Of a DNA stretch of 64,000 bases, positions 24,827-33,412 are shown piece by piece (positions within the stretch are counted from its first letter, which is position 1; every line of letters begins with the position of its first letter). The stretch lies in NCBI GenBank assembly GCA_002350805.1, contig DEFO01000013.1:27817-91816 (forward strand). Direction: 5' to 3'. Position numbers and translations under genes: made by a program. The notes under the pieces were generated by a model. That model ran no database searches. It saw only the letters and a list, made by a program, of their open reading frames with translations, and had not been told where the DNA came from. This DNA comes from Prevotella sp. UBA2850 (GTDB taxonomy: Bacteria > Bacteroidota > Bacteroidia > Bacteroidales > Bacteroidaceae).

Positions 24827-25779
24827 CAGGTGCGTTGATAGGTGATTATTACATTCTGATCGTACACTTCACGTTTTTTTACTGAAATATTCGGTGGTAG
24901 CGGACAGGCTTCGGTGCCCCGTTTGACGGTGATGGGTGCTGTCTCGACACGTATCTCGTCCCACAGGTCGGCATCGATGAACGACTCGTGGGTCTTGGCA
25001 CCTCCCTCGACGATGAGCGACTGGATATTCTGTTCGCAGCAGTCGCTGATGAGCTGCTCGATGCTATAGTCCTTGCTCAGCACGAAGCGTCGCGGGTCTT
25101 GTCCGCTCCAATGGCGTACGGTGAGTGCCGGATGCTCGCGCTCGTCGGTGATGCGGCCCACCACAATGGCATCCTCGTCGGCCCGCAGACGGTGGGAGAG
25201 CATCTGTGTGAACGGTGTGGAGATGGCCAGCGGATGGAAATTGTCGTCGAGGTAGCCGTTGGCGGTCTGTGCCCACTTCAAGATGATGTACGGGCGATGC
25301 TGCTGATGGAACGTGAAGAAACGCTTGTTCAGCTCGCAGCATTCGGTCTCTAGCACACCGACGGTCAGCTCGATGCCTGCCTGGCGCAGCTTCTCAATGC
25401 CCCGTCCCTGCACTTTCGCAAACGGGTCGACCGTTCCGACCACCACCCGCTTCACGCCTTTGCTGATAATCAGGTCGGCACAGGGCGGTGTCTTGCCATA
25501 ATGCGAGCAAGGCTCCAGACTCACATAGACGGTGGCCAGCGGCAGCAGATGCTCATCGCTGGGGCGCACCGACGCGAAGGCGTTCACCTCGGCATGCCCC
25601 TCGCCGCAGCGGATGTGGTAGCCCTCGCCGATGATTCGCTCGCGACCGTCGGCCGCTTGTGGGTCGTCAGCCACAATCACACAGCCCACCATAGGGTTGG
25701 GACGGGCCGAGTGGATGCCGTTACGGGCCAGCTGCAGGCAGCGGCGCATGTATTTTTCGTCTGTTAATATTTGGTTCAT
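24826..25779 (-). CDS. ribD: Riboflavin biosynthesis deaminase/reductase
   Basis: 317 residues from MNQILTDEKYM. The N-terminal zinc deaminase domain has HAE (His62) and PCSHYGKTPPC (Cys91, Cys100). The C-terminal reductase domain has LKWAQTANGYLD, AIVVGRITDEREHPALTVRH and LIVEGGAKTHESFI. It carries out the second and third steps from GTP to lumazine precursor. It is divergent from prmC, with the ATG 31 bases from that of prmC. No FMN riboswitch is seen in the short leader. Confidence 0.95.
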   Translation of the reverse strand: MNQILTDEKYMRRCLQLARNGIHSARPNPMVGCVIVADDPQAADGRERIIGEGYHIRCGEGHAEVNAFASVRPSDEHLLPLATVYVSLEPCSHYGKTPPCADLIISKGVKRVVVGTVDPFAKVQGRGIEKLRQAGIELTVGVLETECCELNKRFFTFHQQHRPYIILKWAQTANGYLDDNFHPLAISTPFTQMLSHRLRADEDAIVVGRITDEREHPALTVRHWSGQDPRRFVLSKDYSIEQLISDCCEQNIQSLIVEGGAKTHESFIDADLWDEIRVETAPITVKRGTEACPLPPNISVKKREVYDQNVIITYQRT

Positions 25780-25801
25780 TGTCTGAAATTGATTACTTTT
25801 G
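25770..25801 (+). promoter_or_regulatory. Promoter of prmC-recX
   Basis: TTTG (25770-25773), 20 bases, TACTTTTG (25794-25801): a full consensus. The prmC ATG is at 25810, so the predicted 5' leader is only a few bases. The element overlaps the first codons of ribD on the other strand. Confidence 0.75.
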
Positions 25802-25809
25802 CATTTGTT

Positions 25810-26667
25810 ATGACCTATCAAGACATCATCCGGCAGCTGTCTGCTCTCTACGAGACTGGCGAGGCAAGAGCCATCGCCCGTCTGCTGATGGAGCAGCGTT
25901 TCGGACTGACTATGGCCGATGTTCTGTGTGGCAAAGTTAGTGAATTATCTGCAGACGACCAACAAGAATTGCAGAAAATCATGAAAAGACTGCTGCAGGC
26001 CGAGCCCATCCAGTATGTTTTGGGCGAGGCGTGGTTCTGCGGACGGTCGTTCCATGTGGCTCCGGGCGTGCTCATCCCGCGTCCTGAGACTGAGGAACTG
26101 TGCCGCTGGGTGCTGGAGAGTGCGGCATCTGATGGCACCGGAACTTCCTCCCCGCGCATATTAGACATCGGGACGGGCAGCGGATGCATCGCCATTACTC
26201 TGGCCGCCGAGCTGCAAGGTAGTCGGGTGAAAGCGTGGGATATCTCCGATGAGGCCCTCCGTCAGGCTGCTGCCAATGCCCGCAGCACCCACGTAGAGGT
26301 AGCGTTTGAGAAGAAAGACGTGCTTCGGTGCAGTCCCACGGCTGGCGAAGCGTGGGACATCATTGTGAGCAATCCCCCGTATATCTATCGCCGTGAGAGT
26401 GTCGCTATGGCCCGCAACGTGCTCGACTACGAACCGCACGAGGCTCTTTTTGCCCCCGGCGATAAGCCCGATGTCATGTATCAGGCCATCTGTCGCTATG
26501 CCGGACAAACCCTACGGCCGGGTGGAAGCCTGTATTTAGAGATGAATCCGATGCTCACCGAGGCCGTGGCCGCCTATTTGCCGACAGTGGGCATGCAACA
26601 AGTGGAGACGCGCAACGACCAGTTTGGCAAGCAGCGAATGGTCAAAGCCACGAAAACAACGTTATGA
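25810..26667 (+). CDS. prmC: Release factor glutamine methyltransferase
   Basis: 285 residues from the ATG just below the promoter; the upstream in-frame Met at 25771 lies on the -33 box. An N-terminal helical domain includes PIQYVLGEAWFCGRSFHV and LIPRPETEEL. The SAM-binding domain has LDIGTGSGCIAITLA and the substrate motif NPPYI. It methylates the Gln of the GGQ loop in peptide release factors. The stop is followed 1 base later by the recX ATG. Confidence 0.95.
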   Translation: MTYQDIIRQLSALYETGEARAIARLLMEQRFGLTMADVLCGKVSELSADDQQELQKIMKRLLQAEPIQYVLGEAWFCGRSFHVAPGVLIPRPETEELCRWVLESAASDGTGTSSPRILDIGTGSGCIAITLAAELQGSRVKAWDISDEALRQAAANARSTHVEVAFEKKDVLRCSPTAGEAWDIIVSNPPYIYRRESVAMARNVLDYEPHEALFAPGDKPDVMYQAICRYAGQTLRPGGSLYLEMNPMLTEAVAAYLPTVGMQQVETRNDQFGKQRMVKATKTTL

Positions 26668-26668
26668 T

Positions 26669-27145
26669 ATGAAGGAAATCACCGAGCAAGAAGCCTTTCT
26701 GCGGCTGTCGGCACAATGTGCACAAGCCGAGCATTGTCAGTTTGAGATGCTCGAGAAGATGCGCCGCTGGGGCGTGACTGAGGAGGCTCAGGCCCGTGTC
26801 ATGGCCCGTCTGGTGGGTGGGCGTTTTGTCGACGACGAGCGCTATGCCCGCGCTTTCGTGAAAGACAAGGTGAAATACAACAAATGGGGACGTCGCAAGG
26901 TGGAGCAGGCGCTCTGGCAGAAACGCATCGATGCTGACATCCGCCAGCGCGTGCTCGACGAGATTGACACCGATGAGTATGTCGAGGTGCTGCGCCCCCT
27001 GCTACAGCAAAAACGCAAAAGTACCAAGGCCAACAGTCCTTACGAACTGCAGCAGAAACTCATTCGTTTTGCCCTGGGCCGTGGCTTCGACTTCGATGCC
27101 ATCCGTGAGTGCTTGGACGTGGATGATGCGGACACGGAGATGTAG
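26669..27145 (+). CDS. recX: Regulatory protein RecX
   Basis: 158 residues. Three-helix RecX repeats are recognisable: CQFEMLEKMRRWGVTEE, then LVGGRFVDDERYARAFVKDK and KWGRRKVEQALWQKRI, then PYELQQKLIRFALGRGFDFD. RecX binds RecA filaments and limits recombination. It is translationally close to prmC (1-base gap). The AT-rich accessory block begins right after it. Confidence 0.92.
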   Translation: MKEITEQEAFLRLSAQCAQAEHCQFEMLEKMRRWGVTEEAQARVMARLVGGRFVDDERYARAFVKDKVKYNKWGRRKVEQALWQKRIDADIRQRVLDEIDTDEYVEVLRPLLQQKRKSTKANSPYELQQKLIRFALGRGFDFDAIRECLDVDDADTEM

Positions 27146-27416
27146 CGTCTGAGGGCACTTCTTTCAGTCGTTTTTCTTGTACAGAAACAGAAAAGCAAGC
27201 TTTCAGAAGTTTTTGTCCGCTTAAGGACTAAATCGTGCCTTTCACTCGTTTTTTCGTAACTTTGGATAAGTTACTCCATCTCGGCATAAAAAATAAACGA
27301 GTTTATTTTGTTCTGCTCTCGATTTTTCGTAACTTTGGAAGAAATCGCAGAATTTCTTTGTATAAAGGCAGTCTGGAGGATTGAGGAAAAAATGGGTTAC
27401 GAATTGGCGACCGTAC
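27146..27416. other. AT-rich spacer with two plus-strand promoter-like elements
   Basis: No gene seen. TTTTTTCGTAACTTTGGA and ATTTTTCGTAACTTTGGA occur about 73 bases apart on the plus strand, each with TAACTTTG. All genes downstream to 33.2 kb are on the minus strand, so these elements have no target. They may be remnants or drive an unseen small RNA. Confidence 0.4.
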
Positions 27417-27494
27417 TCAATTCTTCGTTCTGCTATAAATTGCACTCAATGAACACCCGATGATGAGCCACCAGCCGTTTTTGTGACTCGCCAT
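27417..27494 (-). CDS. Candidate 25-residue leaderless mini-ORF with hairpin
   Basis: MASHKNGWWLIIG...RTKN in 25 codons, starting 7 bases below a perfect-consensus promoter. The same bases form a hairpin at the RNA 5' end: CACCCGATG pairs with CATCGGGTG, extended by partly matched GAGTC/GGCTC. It could equally be a structured small RNA. The double Trp recalls leader peptides, but no gene follows in the same direction (recX is on the other strand). Confidence 0.35.
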   Translation of the reverse strand: MASHKNGWWLIIGCSLSAIYSRTKN

Positions 27495-27500
27495 CGGGTG

Positions 27501-27532
27501 CAAAGGTACAACAAAACTCCGAAAGAACCAAA
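27501..27532 (-). promoter_or_regulatory. Consensus promoter for the mini-ORF / small RNA
   Basis: On the minus strand: TTTG (27529-27532), 20 bases, TACCTTTG (27501-27508). It is among the best matches to the consensus in the window, yet has no ordinary gene below it. Confidence 0.65.
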
Positions 27533-27654
27533 TCATTTGATTGTTTTTATTTTTTTGAGAAGCTTGTCCGCAAACTAAGGTACTACTAGTCTTTTGGTGC
27601 GGCAATGGCCTAGGATGAGTTGAACGCCTTTTGCTCGTCAAGAGATTTCGTTGA

Positions 27655-29658
27655 TCATTTGCTGAGTTTGGCTATGGCTTCCTTTAGATGTCTTGGATGG
27701 TTGGCATGGAGCCAGTCGAAATCGTAGATGTTTCCCTGCCTGTCAATCAGTTTGTAAGTTGGGTAAGCATTGACATTGAGATAATGTTCAACTGCTTCTT
27801 GCTGGCTTTCGGGCAGATTGTAGTGAATGCAGTTCTCACCAGTCAGATTGTACTCCTTGATTGTGTTCTTCCACGATTCCTCAGGACTGTGGTTGGCCAA
27901 GTAGAGATAAATGATGTCGTAGTCCATAAGAGCCTCTTTCAACTTGTGCGACTCCTTCAGTGCAGCTTTGCAGGGGCCGCACCACGTTCCCCAGATGTCG
28001 AGATAGATTATACGGCCCTTGTAAGGCTCGATGATTTTGCGCAGGATAGTTTCTCCATCACTCATGTTCTCTACATCTGTTGAAGGACGCAGGCTAGCAG
28101 CACCAGCCAAATCCTTGTTCTGCAAGGCTTCATATTTGTCATTCAGCGTTTTCACTATGCTAAGCGCTAAAGGCAGTTGGATTTCCTGTTCAGCAGATTC
28201 CATTAGGAATGGCGGGAGCGGACTGCGAGTGGCATCGATAAATCGCCAAAGATAGCAGGCCAGATAGATATCACGCAGATGGTGGTCACAGCCTACGGAG
28301 TCAATCATGGTGAGGTTCGAATGTATATTTATCGAAGCCTGTTCTCTTTTTAAGGGTTCGCCCAGACTGTCAAACAACTTGTAAGCCTTGACTATAGTGT
28401 CATTTTTCTCAAATTCCTCTATCATCAAATGACTCTCCTCATGGCTCTTAGCATAGTTCAGCAAGCGATCCATCTCTTTTGATAGGGGAGTATAGTCATC
28501 CAATAGTATGGACTCCTCTGGTGTCAGTTTGATAATACCCTGCTGCTCCAAACGCCTCACAGCCCTGACAGTCTGATCGGCTAAGTCTAATTGACGGTTT
28601 TCTTCCAACTGGTCAATGTAGTCACGCATAAATGTTGAGAAGTCGCGGTAAAGGGTATATGGTTTCACTTTCTGCTGCCAGAGTTGTCCTACATAGTCCA
28701 TATACTCCTGTGGCAACTCTCTACTAGGTATGTGAAAACGGGCTTGCATCATTGACTCGCCTTGCCCAGTCAGATAGTAGCCCGTCAGGTAGTCAATGTA
28801 GCGTTGCGATAGATTGGGGTGCTTGTCAATACGCTCCTGTAGTTCTGTCATACGTAACAAACGCATACTGTCTGTATGATTCTTGAACAACATAGCATCC
28901 ATTATGCCCGGCTCCATGTCTTCTATGCGGTCGTTGGCAAATTGATGAGGATAGGCTAAGAGTTCATTCTGTACTCTTACGTCATCACCCATGAACAGTC
29001 TCTGCCCTGTCTTGAAGTCACAAAGCAGGAAGTAAGTCTTTCCAGGTTCCATCACACTACTAAGTCTGCTACGGTTCCAATCGATAAACACCTGTGAAGA
29101 GTTTATCAGTGGTATCTTCAGTGAAAAGCGACCTAATGAATCCATCTTTGCGTAAGTAGTAATTTCCTGTCTGGCGAAGATGTTTTCGATTCCAACTCCG
29201 AATTCCCTGCCATAATTCCAACCATCTTGGGGCATATCCTTCATCCACCCAATAAGAATGGCACTATCGCCTATCTGATAGTTGTTATCTACAAAGCCGT
29301 TTCGCTGATTCTTTGTGGGGTAGTCGGGCAAAGCCGTTGTAGTAATGGGGGTACAAGAAACAGGTTTCTCATTACCGATGGTTATCGAGCGTAGATTATT
29401 ATTGAACTTGCTAACCTTAATAACTGTTCCGTTATCAAGTTTCAACATATAGGAACCGTCTTTCTCCGTCTGAGTAGCGATGTTTCACACCTTATTGTTA
29501 TATATTACATGTTTGGGTGCAAAGCCTATGAACCAGTCGCCTGTCGCTTCATTGCGCCAATAGGTATCAGCGATAGTTTCGTCTTGTGGCTTTATCTCCT
29601 TTGCCTGCACAGCCAGTACGACGAGCGTGAACAGCAGTGTTGAGAATGATTTCTTCAT
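27655..29658 (-). pseudogene. TlpA-like thioredoxin-family protein interrupted by an in-frame TGA
   Basis: Read through, the frame from the ATG at 29658 gives 667 residues. The N-terminus MKKSFSTLLFTLVVLAVQA is a signal peptide. Codon 58 is TGA (29485-29487) within NNKV-stop-NIATQTEKDG, and the frame then continues intact to the end. The C-terminal thioredoxin domain has WGTWCGPCK, a CxxC redox site, about residue 550 of the full frame. In Bacteroidetes homologues I recall a Trp at this point, so a single TGG to TGA change is the simple reading. The remaining Met (29448) start would lack the signal peptide. It is the last gene of the 33.2-27.7 kb minus-strand series. Confidence 0.75.
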
Positions 29659-29669
29659 ATCATGGGTTT

Positions 29670-29993
29670 TTAAATATCTCCGCTAAAGAATAAACTGTGA
29701 AGAGTAAGAGAGACAATAACAGCCAAACACACAATGAAAATGGGCAATGTATAGATTAATGCTTCGACAAATGTCGTGTGGAAGAACAACAGACACGTTT
29801 GCATCGGTAAATAGATACTTAGGAAACCTATAACAAAACTATACTTAAAACCCGGTTTTGGTTCTTTCGCCAATCTTACACTTCTGCCACAATGATTACA
29901 AACCGTATCATAGTCAGTTCCTCTCATCAGATATTTAAGACACCGCTTTAAGGATATCGTTTCGTGACAATATGGACATTCTCTATTCTTCAT
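29670..29993 (-). CDS. Small membrane protein with a zinc-ribbon-like N-terminus
   Basis: 107 residues. CPYCHE (near residue 6) and CNHCGRS (near 32) form a four-cysteine zinc ribbon. Two transmembrane helices follow (about residues 50-70 and 78-102). The start overlaps the stop of the preceding gene (ATGA), so translation is coupled. Unknown family; a membrane-anchored metal-binding or adaptor protein is the most one can say. Confidence 0.7.
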   Translation of the reverse strand: MKNRECPYCHETISLKRCLKYLMRGTDYDTVCNHCGRSVRLAKEPKPGFKYSFVIGFLSIYLPMQTCLLFFHTTFVEALIYTLPIFIVCLAVIVSLTLHSLFFSGDI

Positions 29994-30490
29994 ATGGCTA
30001 ATTTTTTGATGCGTTCGTTAAGCAAATCACAGATTTCTTGGGGTTTCATGGTCAAACCGCTTACATAGACTTCGAAGGGATAACCCTGGAGGGATGCTTT
30101 GAAGCGGCGTTTGCGATCTTCAGCCAAATTATCCTTATGACCTTCCCATGTGTCTTCCTTATAGCGTATGCCTATGAACTTGCGGCCTTTGAATTTATCG
30201 ACGTAGAATGACTCAACCCCAGACAACTGCACAACCCTGGGCTCAGGAGCGTTTACTCTCAACTGAACACCAGTGATGATAAGTTTCGTCTTGCCTTTGA
30301 TGTATGCAGGAACTAATATAATTGTAGTCATACAGATAAACATCGCTATCATATGATACTTATCTGCCCCTATAGCCCCAGGGCCTCCAATGATCCTGCT
30401 AAGACCCATGAGAACTGCCCAACATGCTGCCATAGCTAAAAGGATGTAAATCCATACCTTGATGGATACGTTAATTTTTATCTCTTCCAT
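29990..30490 (-). CDS. Two-helix membrane protein, paralogue B of the pair flanking TraB
   Basis: 166 residues. Two transmembrane helices (about residues 10-30 and 45-64), then a cytoplasmic strand-rich domain with KLIITGVQLRVN and FIGIRYKED, closing with EVYVSGLTMKPQEICDLLNE. The same length, topology and closing motif occur in the protein at 31457-31957 (IYVTGLAKKPKEILNLLNDR). A PH-like or YdbS-like membrane sensor fold is possible but not proven. It follows traB-like by 6 bases. Confidence 0.7.
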   Translation of the reverse strand: MEEIKINVSIKVWIYILLAMAACWAVLMGLSRIIGGPGAIGADKYHMIAMFICMTTIILVPAYIKGKTKLIITGVQLRVNAPEPRVVQLSGVESFYVDKFKGRKFIGIRYKEDTWEGHKDNLAEDRKRRFKASLQGYPFEVYVSGLTMKPQEICDLLNERIKKLAI

Positions 30491-30496
30491 AATACT

Positions 30497-31435
30497 TTAG
30501 TTTTTCTTTATCTGTTCTACTTGATAACCAGCCTCACGGAGTTTGCTGATAATGCCATTGGGGCCTATCAGATGTCCCGCACCGAAAACGAAGAGTGTTG
30601 GGGCTTCATGCATAGCTATAGTAATCTTGGGGAGCCACTTCTCGTTGCGTTGCTTGAATAAAGTTGGGTTTTTATCGATTTGTGAGAGCCAGAAACTGTC
30701 AGCATTGAAACTGTCGTAGTCGCCCTTCTTCCATAGTTCTGCTGATGTTACAGCAGCCTTAACCTCATCTATGGCTTGCTGTTTGCGCTGTTCGAAATTA
30801 TGAAGGAACGACATCAGAGAATCCACCTGAGTGTCAAGACTCTCCATCCATGTGTCGCGCATCTTGGTAAGACTGTCCTGACTCTGAATCTGGTCAAGTT
30901 GCCCAAGCACCATACCTCGTTCCTTAGCCCTCGTTATGCAGACAAGATCCATCGGCGTGCCAACCAAGCCAAGTTCCGGATGCTTTCTCATTTCCTCTGT
31001 TGAGAAAATAAGGATGAAGGTTGTGGGAAAAACAAATGGTTGATAATTCCATGTCGCCTTCATGACCGAATCTGTCAGGTTAACGTGGAAAGTCTCATTA
31101 AACTTAGCATTCAAGAGGTCTGTTTGCTCCTTGTTCAGCACGTCGAAGATAGTTTTGCCATTAGGTAGCGTTGTCGCATGCTGACCAGCCATTTTCATAT
31201 CGTTCATCTTTTGTTGGTCGCTAACATCATACTCGGAGTATAGTTGCTGACATTCTGACTCTGCTACTAGAAACTCTGGGATACTGTCGAGCAATGAGCC
31301 TGGTAAGGTATGAATAGAACCTAAGATATACGATGGCTTACTCAGTCCACCGCTAGTTATGCGGAAAAGGAACTGTGCGTTTACGGTGATTGCTGCTATA
31401 AACAGCAGAATAGTGATAATAGTTTTCTTTTTCAT
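30497..31435 (-). CDS. TraB/GumN family protein
   Basis: 312 residues with signal peptide (MKKKTIITILLFIAAITVNA). Family marks are the first conserved segment YILGSIHTLPGSLLD with GxxH, a central helical region with conserved Glu/Asp, and the closing FVFGAGHLIGPNGI with GxxH. The paired GxxH motifs fit the proposed metal-dependent hydrolase (Tiki-like) fold. Substrate unknown; periplasmic. It lies between two paralogous membrane proteins in a tightly packed minus-strand series. Confidence 0.85.
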   Translation of the reverse strand: MKKKTIITILLFIAAITVNAQFLFRITSGGLSKPSYILGSIHTLPGSLLDSIPEFLVAESECQQLYSEYDVSDQQKMNDMKMAGQHATTLPNGKTIFDVLNKEQTDLLNAKFNETFHVNLTDSVMKATWNYQPFVFPTTFILIFSTEEMRKHPELGLVGTPMDLVCITRAKERGMVLGQLDQIQSQDSLTKMRDTWMESLDTQVDSLMSFLHNFEQRKQQAIDEVKAAVTSAELWKKGDYDSFNADSFWLSQIDKNPTLFKQRNEKWLPKITIAMHEAPTLFVFGAGHLIGPNGIISKLREAGYQVEQIKKN

Positions 31436-31456
31436 TGCATCTTTGTTTGATTGGTT

Positions 31457-31957
31457 TTACGATTCTTTTGAAAGTTTCAACCTGTCGTTCAGCAAATTGA
31501 GTATTTCTTTTGGCTTCTTGGCGAGACCAGTGACATAGATGTCGTAGGGTTCGCCAGGATTCAGGAGCGTTTTGGCGCGAGTGCTTAGTCCGTCTTCCAC
31601 TTCTTCTATTGTCATGCCTGTCTCAATGTCTTTCTTATAGCGGATGACTATCACTTCCTGTCCTTTGTAATTGGTTGGATAGAACGAGTCTATCTCTTCG
31701 AAACAAGCTTCCCAAGGTACATACGTGTTCACCATCACGGAGTAATCTGAAATAATCAACTTAGGTTTCCTAATGGCGAGTGCAATAATACCGACAGCAG
31801 CATAGAGTGCAAACATCATCGCAGGTATCAATAATCCATTATTAGATTTGCCTCCAGATTGATACATGCCAAATGTGCAGGCTATCATAAAAGTGAAGAA
31901 CACTATGATACCCACGACGGGGTTCCACTTTGAACCATATATCTTTACCTTTTTCAT
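31457..31957 (-). CDS. Two-helix membrane protein, paralogue A of the pair flanking TraB
   Basis: 166 residues, exactly the length of the protein at 29990-30490. Two helices (about residues 12-31 and 42-61), then KLIISDYSVMVNTYV, EVIVIRYKKD and the closing IYVTGLAKKPKEILNLLND. The two are clearly homologous but diverged, so the duplication is old. Its start is next to the XRE gene stop (1-base gap). Function not recognised. Confidence 0.7.
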   Translation of the reverse strand: MKKVKIYGSKWNPVVGIIVFFTFMIACTFGMYQSGGKSNNGLLIPAMMFALYAAVGIIALAIRKPKLIISDYSVMVNTYVPWEACFEEIDSFYPTNYKGQEVIVIRYKKDIETGMTIEEVEDGLSTRAKTLLNPGEPYDIYVTGLAKKPKEILNLLNDRLKLSKES

Positions 31958-31958
31958 A

Positions 31959-32183
31959 TTAGTTAGAGTTTTGTGATTCTTCTCTGTATTCTAAGATGTC
32001 TCCTGGTTGACAGCCTAGCACACGGCAGATGGCTTCGAGGGTTGTAAAGCGGACTGCCTTGGCCTTGCCAGTCTTTAAAATAGAGAGATTTGCCAGCGTC
32101 AAGCCGACTTTCTCAGCCAATTCGCTGAGCGACATTTTTCGCTTAGCCATCTCCACATCGAGGTTTACTATGATTTTTCCCAT
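31959..32183 (-). CDS. Cro/C1-type HTH transcriptional regulator (YozG-like)
   Basis: 74 residues, one XRE helix-turn-helix: MSLSELAEKVGLTLANLSILKTGKAKAV then FTTLEAICRVLGCQPGDIL. Nothing else is attached. Such single-domain regulators commonly pair with a DUF2975 membrane protein, as here (7 bases downstream of it). It probably controls this operon from the promoter at 33209. Confidence 0.88.
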   Translation of the reverse strand: MGKIIVNLDVEMAKRKMSLSELAEKVGLTLANLSILKTGKAKAVRFTTLEAICRVLGCQPGDILEYREESQNSN

Positions 32184-32189
32184 AGGCCG

Positions 32190-32654
32190 TTATATCGTTA
32201 AATCCTGTTCCTCCTGTAACTTCAAGCCAACGGCAAACACCTCGGATACAATCAGATTAAACACTCCAAAGAGGAAGGCATCGAAAAAGTGATCGTATAC
32301 ATCAACAAGGCTACACCCAGTATAGAGTTCATCGCACGTTGCTACTACAGCAACTATTATCAATCCGCAGGCTGTAAGACGGAGTAGGTTTACATTCTCC
32401 CACACAAACACCTTGTTACGATTCACGTTAAGTATGAATCGGACGAAGCTGAGAAACGATACAAGGGCGGCCACAATGGCGAACATCTCGGCGAAGAACT
32501 CCAGCAGATGTCCCCAGGTGTTCGCAGGTTCAGCATTCCGACCCGCATTCCAACCTTCCCGAAAAGCATCTGCTCCGGTTATAAAAGACATCACCACTTC
32601 TGAAGTCATCAGTAGTAACATCAACACACAGAAGAAATTCAGTCTCTTTTTCAT
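32190..32654 (-). CDS. DUF2975 membrane protein
   Basis: 154 residues with four hydrophobic helices (about residues 6-26, 52-74, 92-110, 124-144) and the closing VFAVGLKLQEEQDLTI, which is the DUF2975 C-terminal mark. The family pairs with the XRE regulator that follows. A role as membrane sensor or anti-regulator is inferred from this pairing only. Confidence 0.82.
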   Translation of the reverse strand: MKKRLNFFCVLMLLLMTSEVVMSFITGADAFREGWNAGRNAEPANTWGHLLEFFAEMFAIVAALVSFLSFVRFILNVNRNKVFVWENVNLLRLTACGLIIVAVVATCDELYTGCSLVDVYDHFFDAFLFGVFNLIVSEVFAVGLKLQEEQDLTI

Positions 32655-32675
32655 ATCTTTCGTTAGTTATTATGA

Positions 32676-33161
32676 TTATACTGTTAGTTCCTGTTCCTCC
32701 TTCAGTTTCTGGGCATCTTTGAGAATCTTAGGCACAAAGAAAAAGCCAATGATAATCCAATAGAGAGGACCTGTGAAGAGCGAACGCGCCAAAGAGACTG
32801 TTTTATCTATATATTCGCTTTCAACATGATCGAACACATAGCCGTAATAATTACTGGCAAATGCGTAATAGGCAAGCGTTGATATACCCGTCACATAAAA
32901 CAGCCTTACGCACCATTTGGAGTACTGCTTATTAATATAAGTAAGGTAAACCATCAGCATTAAGATGCCGAAGAAATATGTCCGTGCAATACTGTCTATT
33001 AGATAAATAGCATTCTGATAAAAGTCAAAGTTAGTGGTAGCCGCTTGCATCCTACGCACGTCTCCTGTTATCAACCAAGTCATCAGACCTACAAGAGTCA
33101 GCAAAAAGATTGCTGTAGCCACATTAGAGGCAGAAAAACGGGATAATTTTGTTGATTTCAT
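32676..33161 (-). CDS. DUF2975-like membrane protein, first gene of the operon
   Basis: 161 residues from MKSTKLSRF. An upstream in-frame Met at 33221 lies above the -7 box and is rejected. It has four hydrophobic helices and ends QKLKEEQELTV, closely like the LQEEQDLTI end of the next gene, so the two are tandem paralogues. It is predicted to act with the XRE regulator. Confidence 0.75.
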   Translation of the reverse strand: MKSTKLSRFSASNVATAIFLLTLVGLMTWLITGDVRRMQAATTNFDFYQNAIYLIDSIARTYFFGILMLMVYLTYINKQYSKWCVRLFYVTGISTLAYYAFASNYYGYVFDHVESEYIDKTVSLARSLFTGPLYWIIIGFFFVPKILKDAQKLKEEQELTV

Positions 33162-33208
33162 ACGTAATTTTATCGTTTTTGTTTCGTTATTTATTGAATT
33201 TCGATATG

Positions 33209-33216
33209 CAAAAGTA
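33209..33216 (-). promoter_or_regulatory. -7 box (TACTTTTG) of the DUF2975-XRE-TraB series
   Basis: It reads toward 33161. No TTG at -33, so an activator or different recognition is possible. The 33217-33386 spacer to the divergent gene is very AT-rich and may hold operator sites. Confidence 0.5.
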
Positions 33217-33386
33217 GGCATTTCTTTCTAAACCACTAAATAAAAACAATAAAACTTTATCGAAAAGCAATAAATTTAACGTTTATTTTGTTTTTGATGG
33301 CATTATTGAGACAACTCTTGCCCCAAGGAAGAAGTAATTATCGCAAGTTAAAACTTGAAATACACTTTAATCTCGCCAAAATTATG

Positions 33387-33394
33387 TACCTTTG
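33387..33394 (+). promoter_or_regulatory. -7 box (TACCTTTG) of the AlbA_2 gene
   Basis: TACCTTTG lies 19 bases before the ATG at 33413, and no TTG is present at -33. It rules out the Met at 33392 as start because that codon overlaps the box. Confidence 0.55.
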
Positions 33395-33412
33395 TACCCA
33401 AAATTGATAATT

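Noticed and set aside
27417..27494. Trp-attenuation leader peptide
   Set aside because: Only two Trp codons and no trp genes downstream on that strand.
29485..29487. Recoded TGA (selenocysteine or Trp)
   Set aside because: No other TGA interrupts genes in the window and no selenocysteine-type structure follows; TGA is used as a normal stop by many genes here.
32676..33221. Upstream start for the first DUF2975-like gene, and likewise 13312 for the porin and 56057 for the UbiA-type gene
   Set aside because: In each case the longer start lies above or on the predicted -7 box, so it would not be in the transcript.
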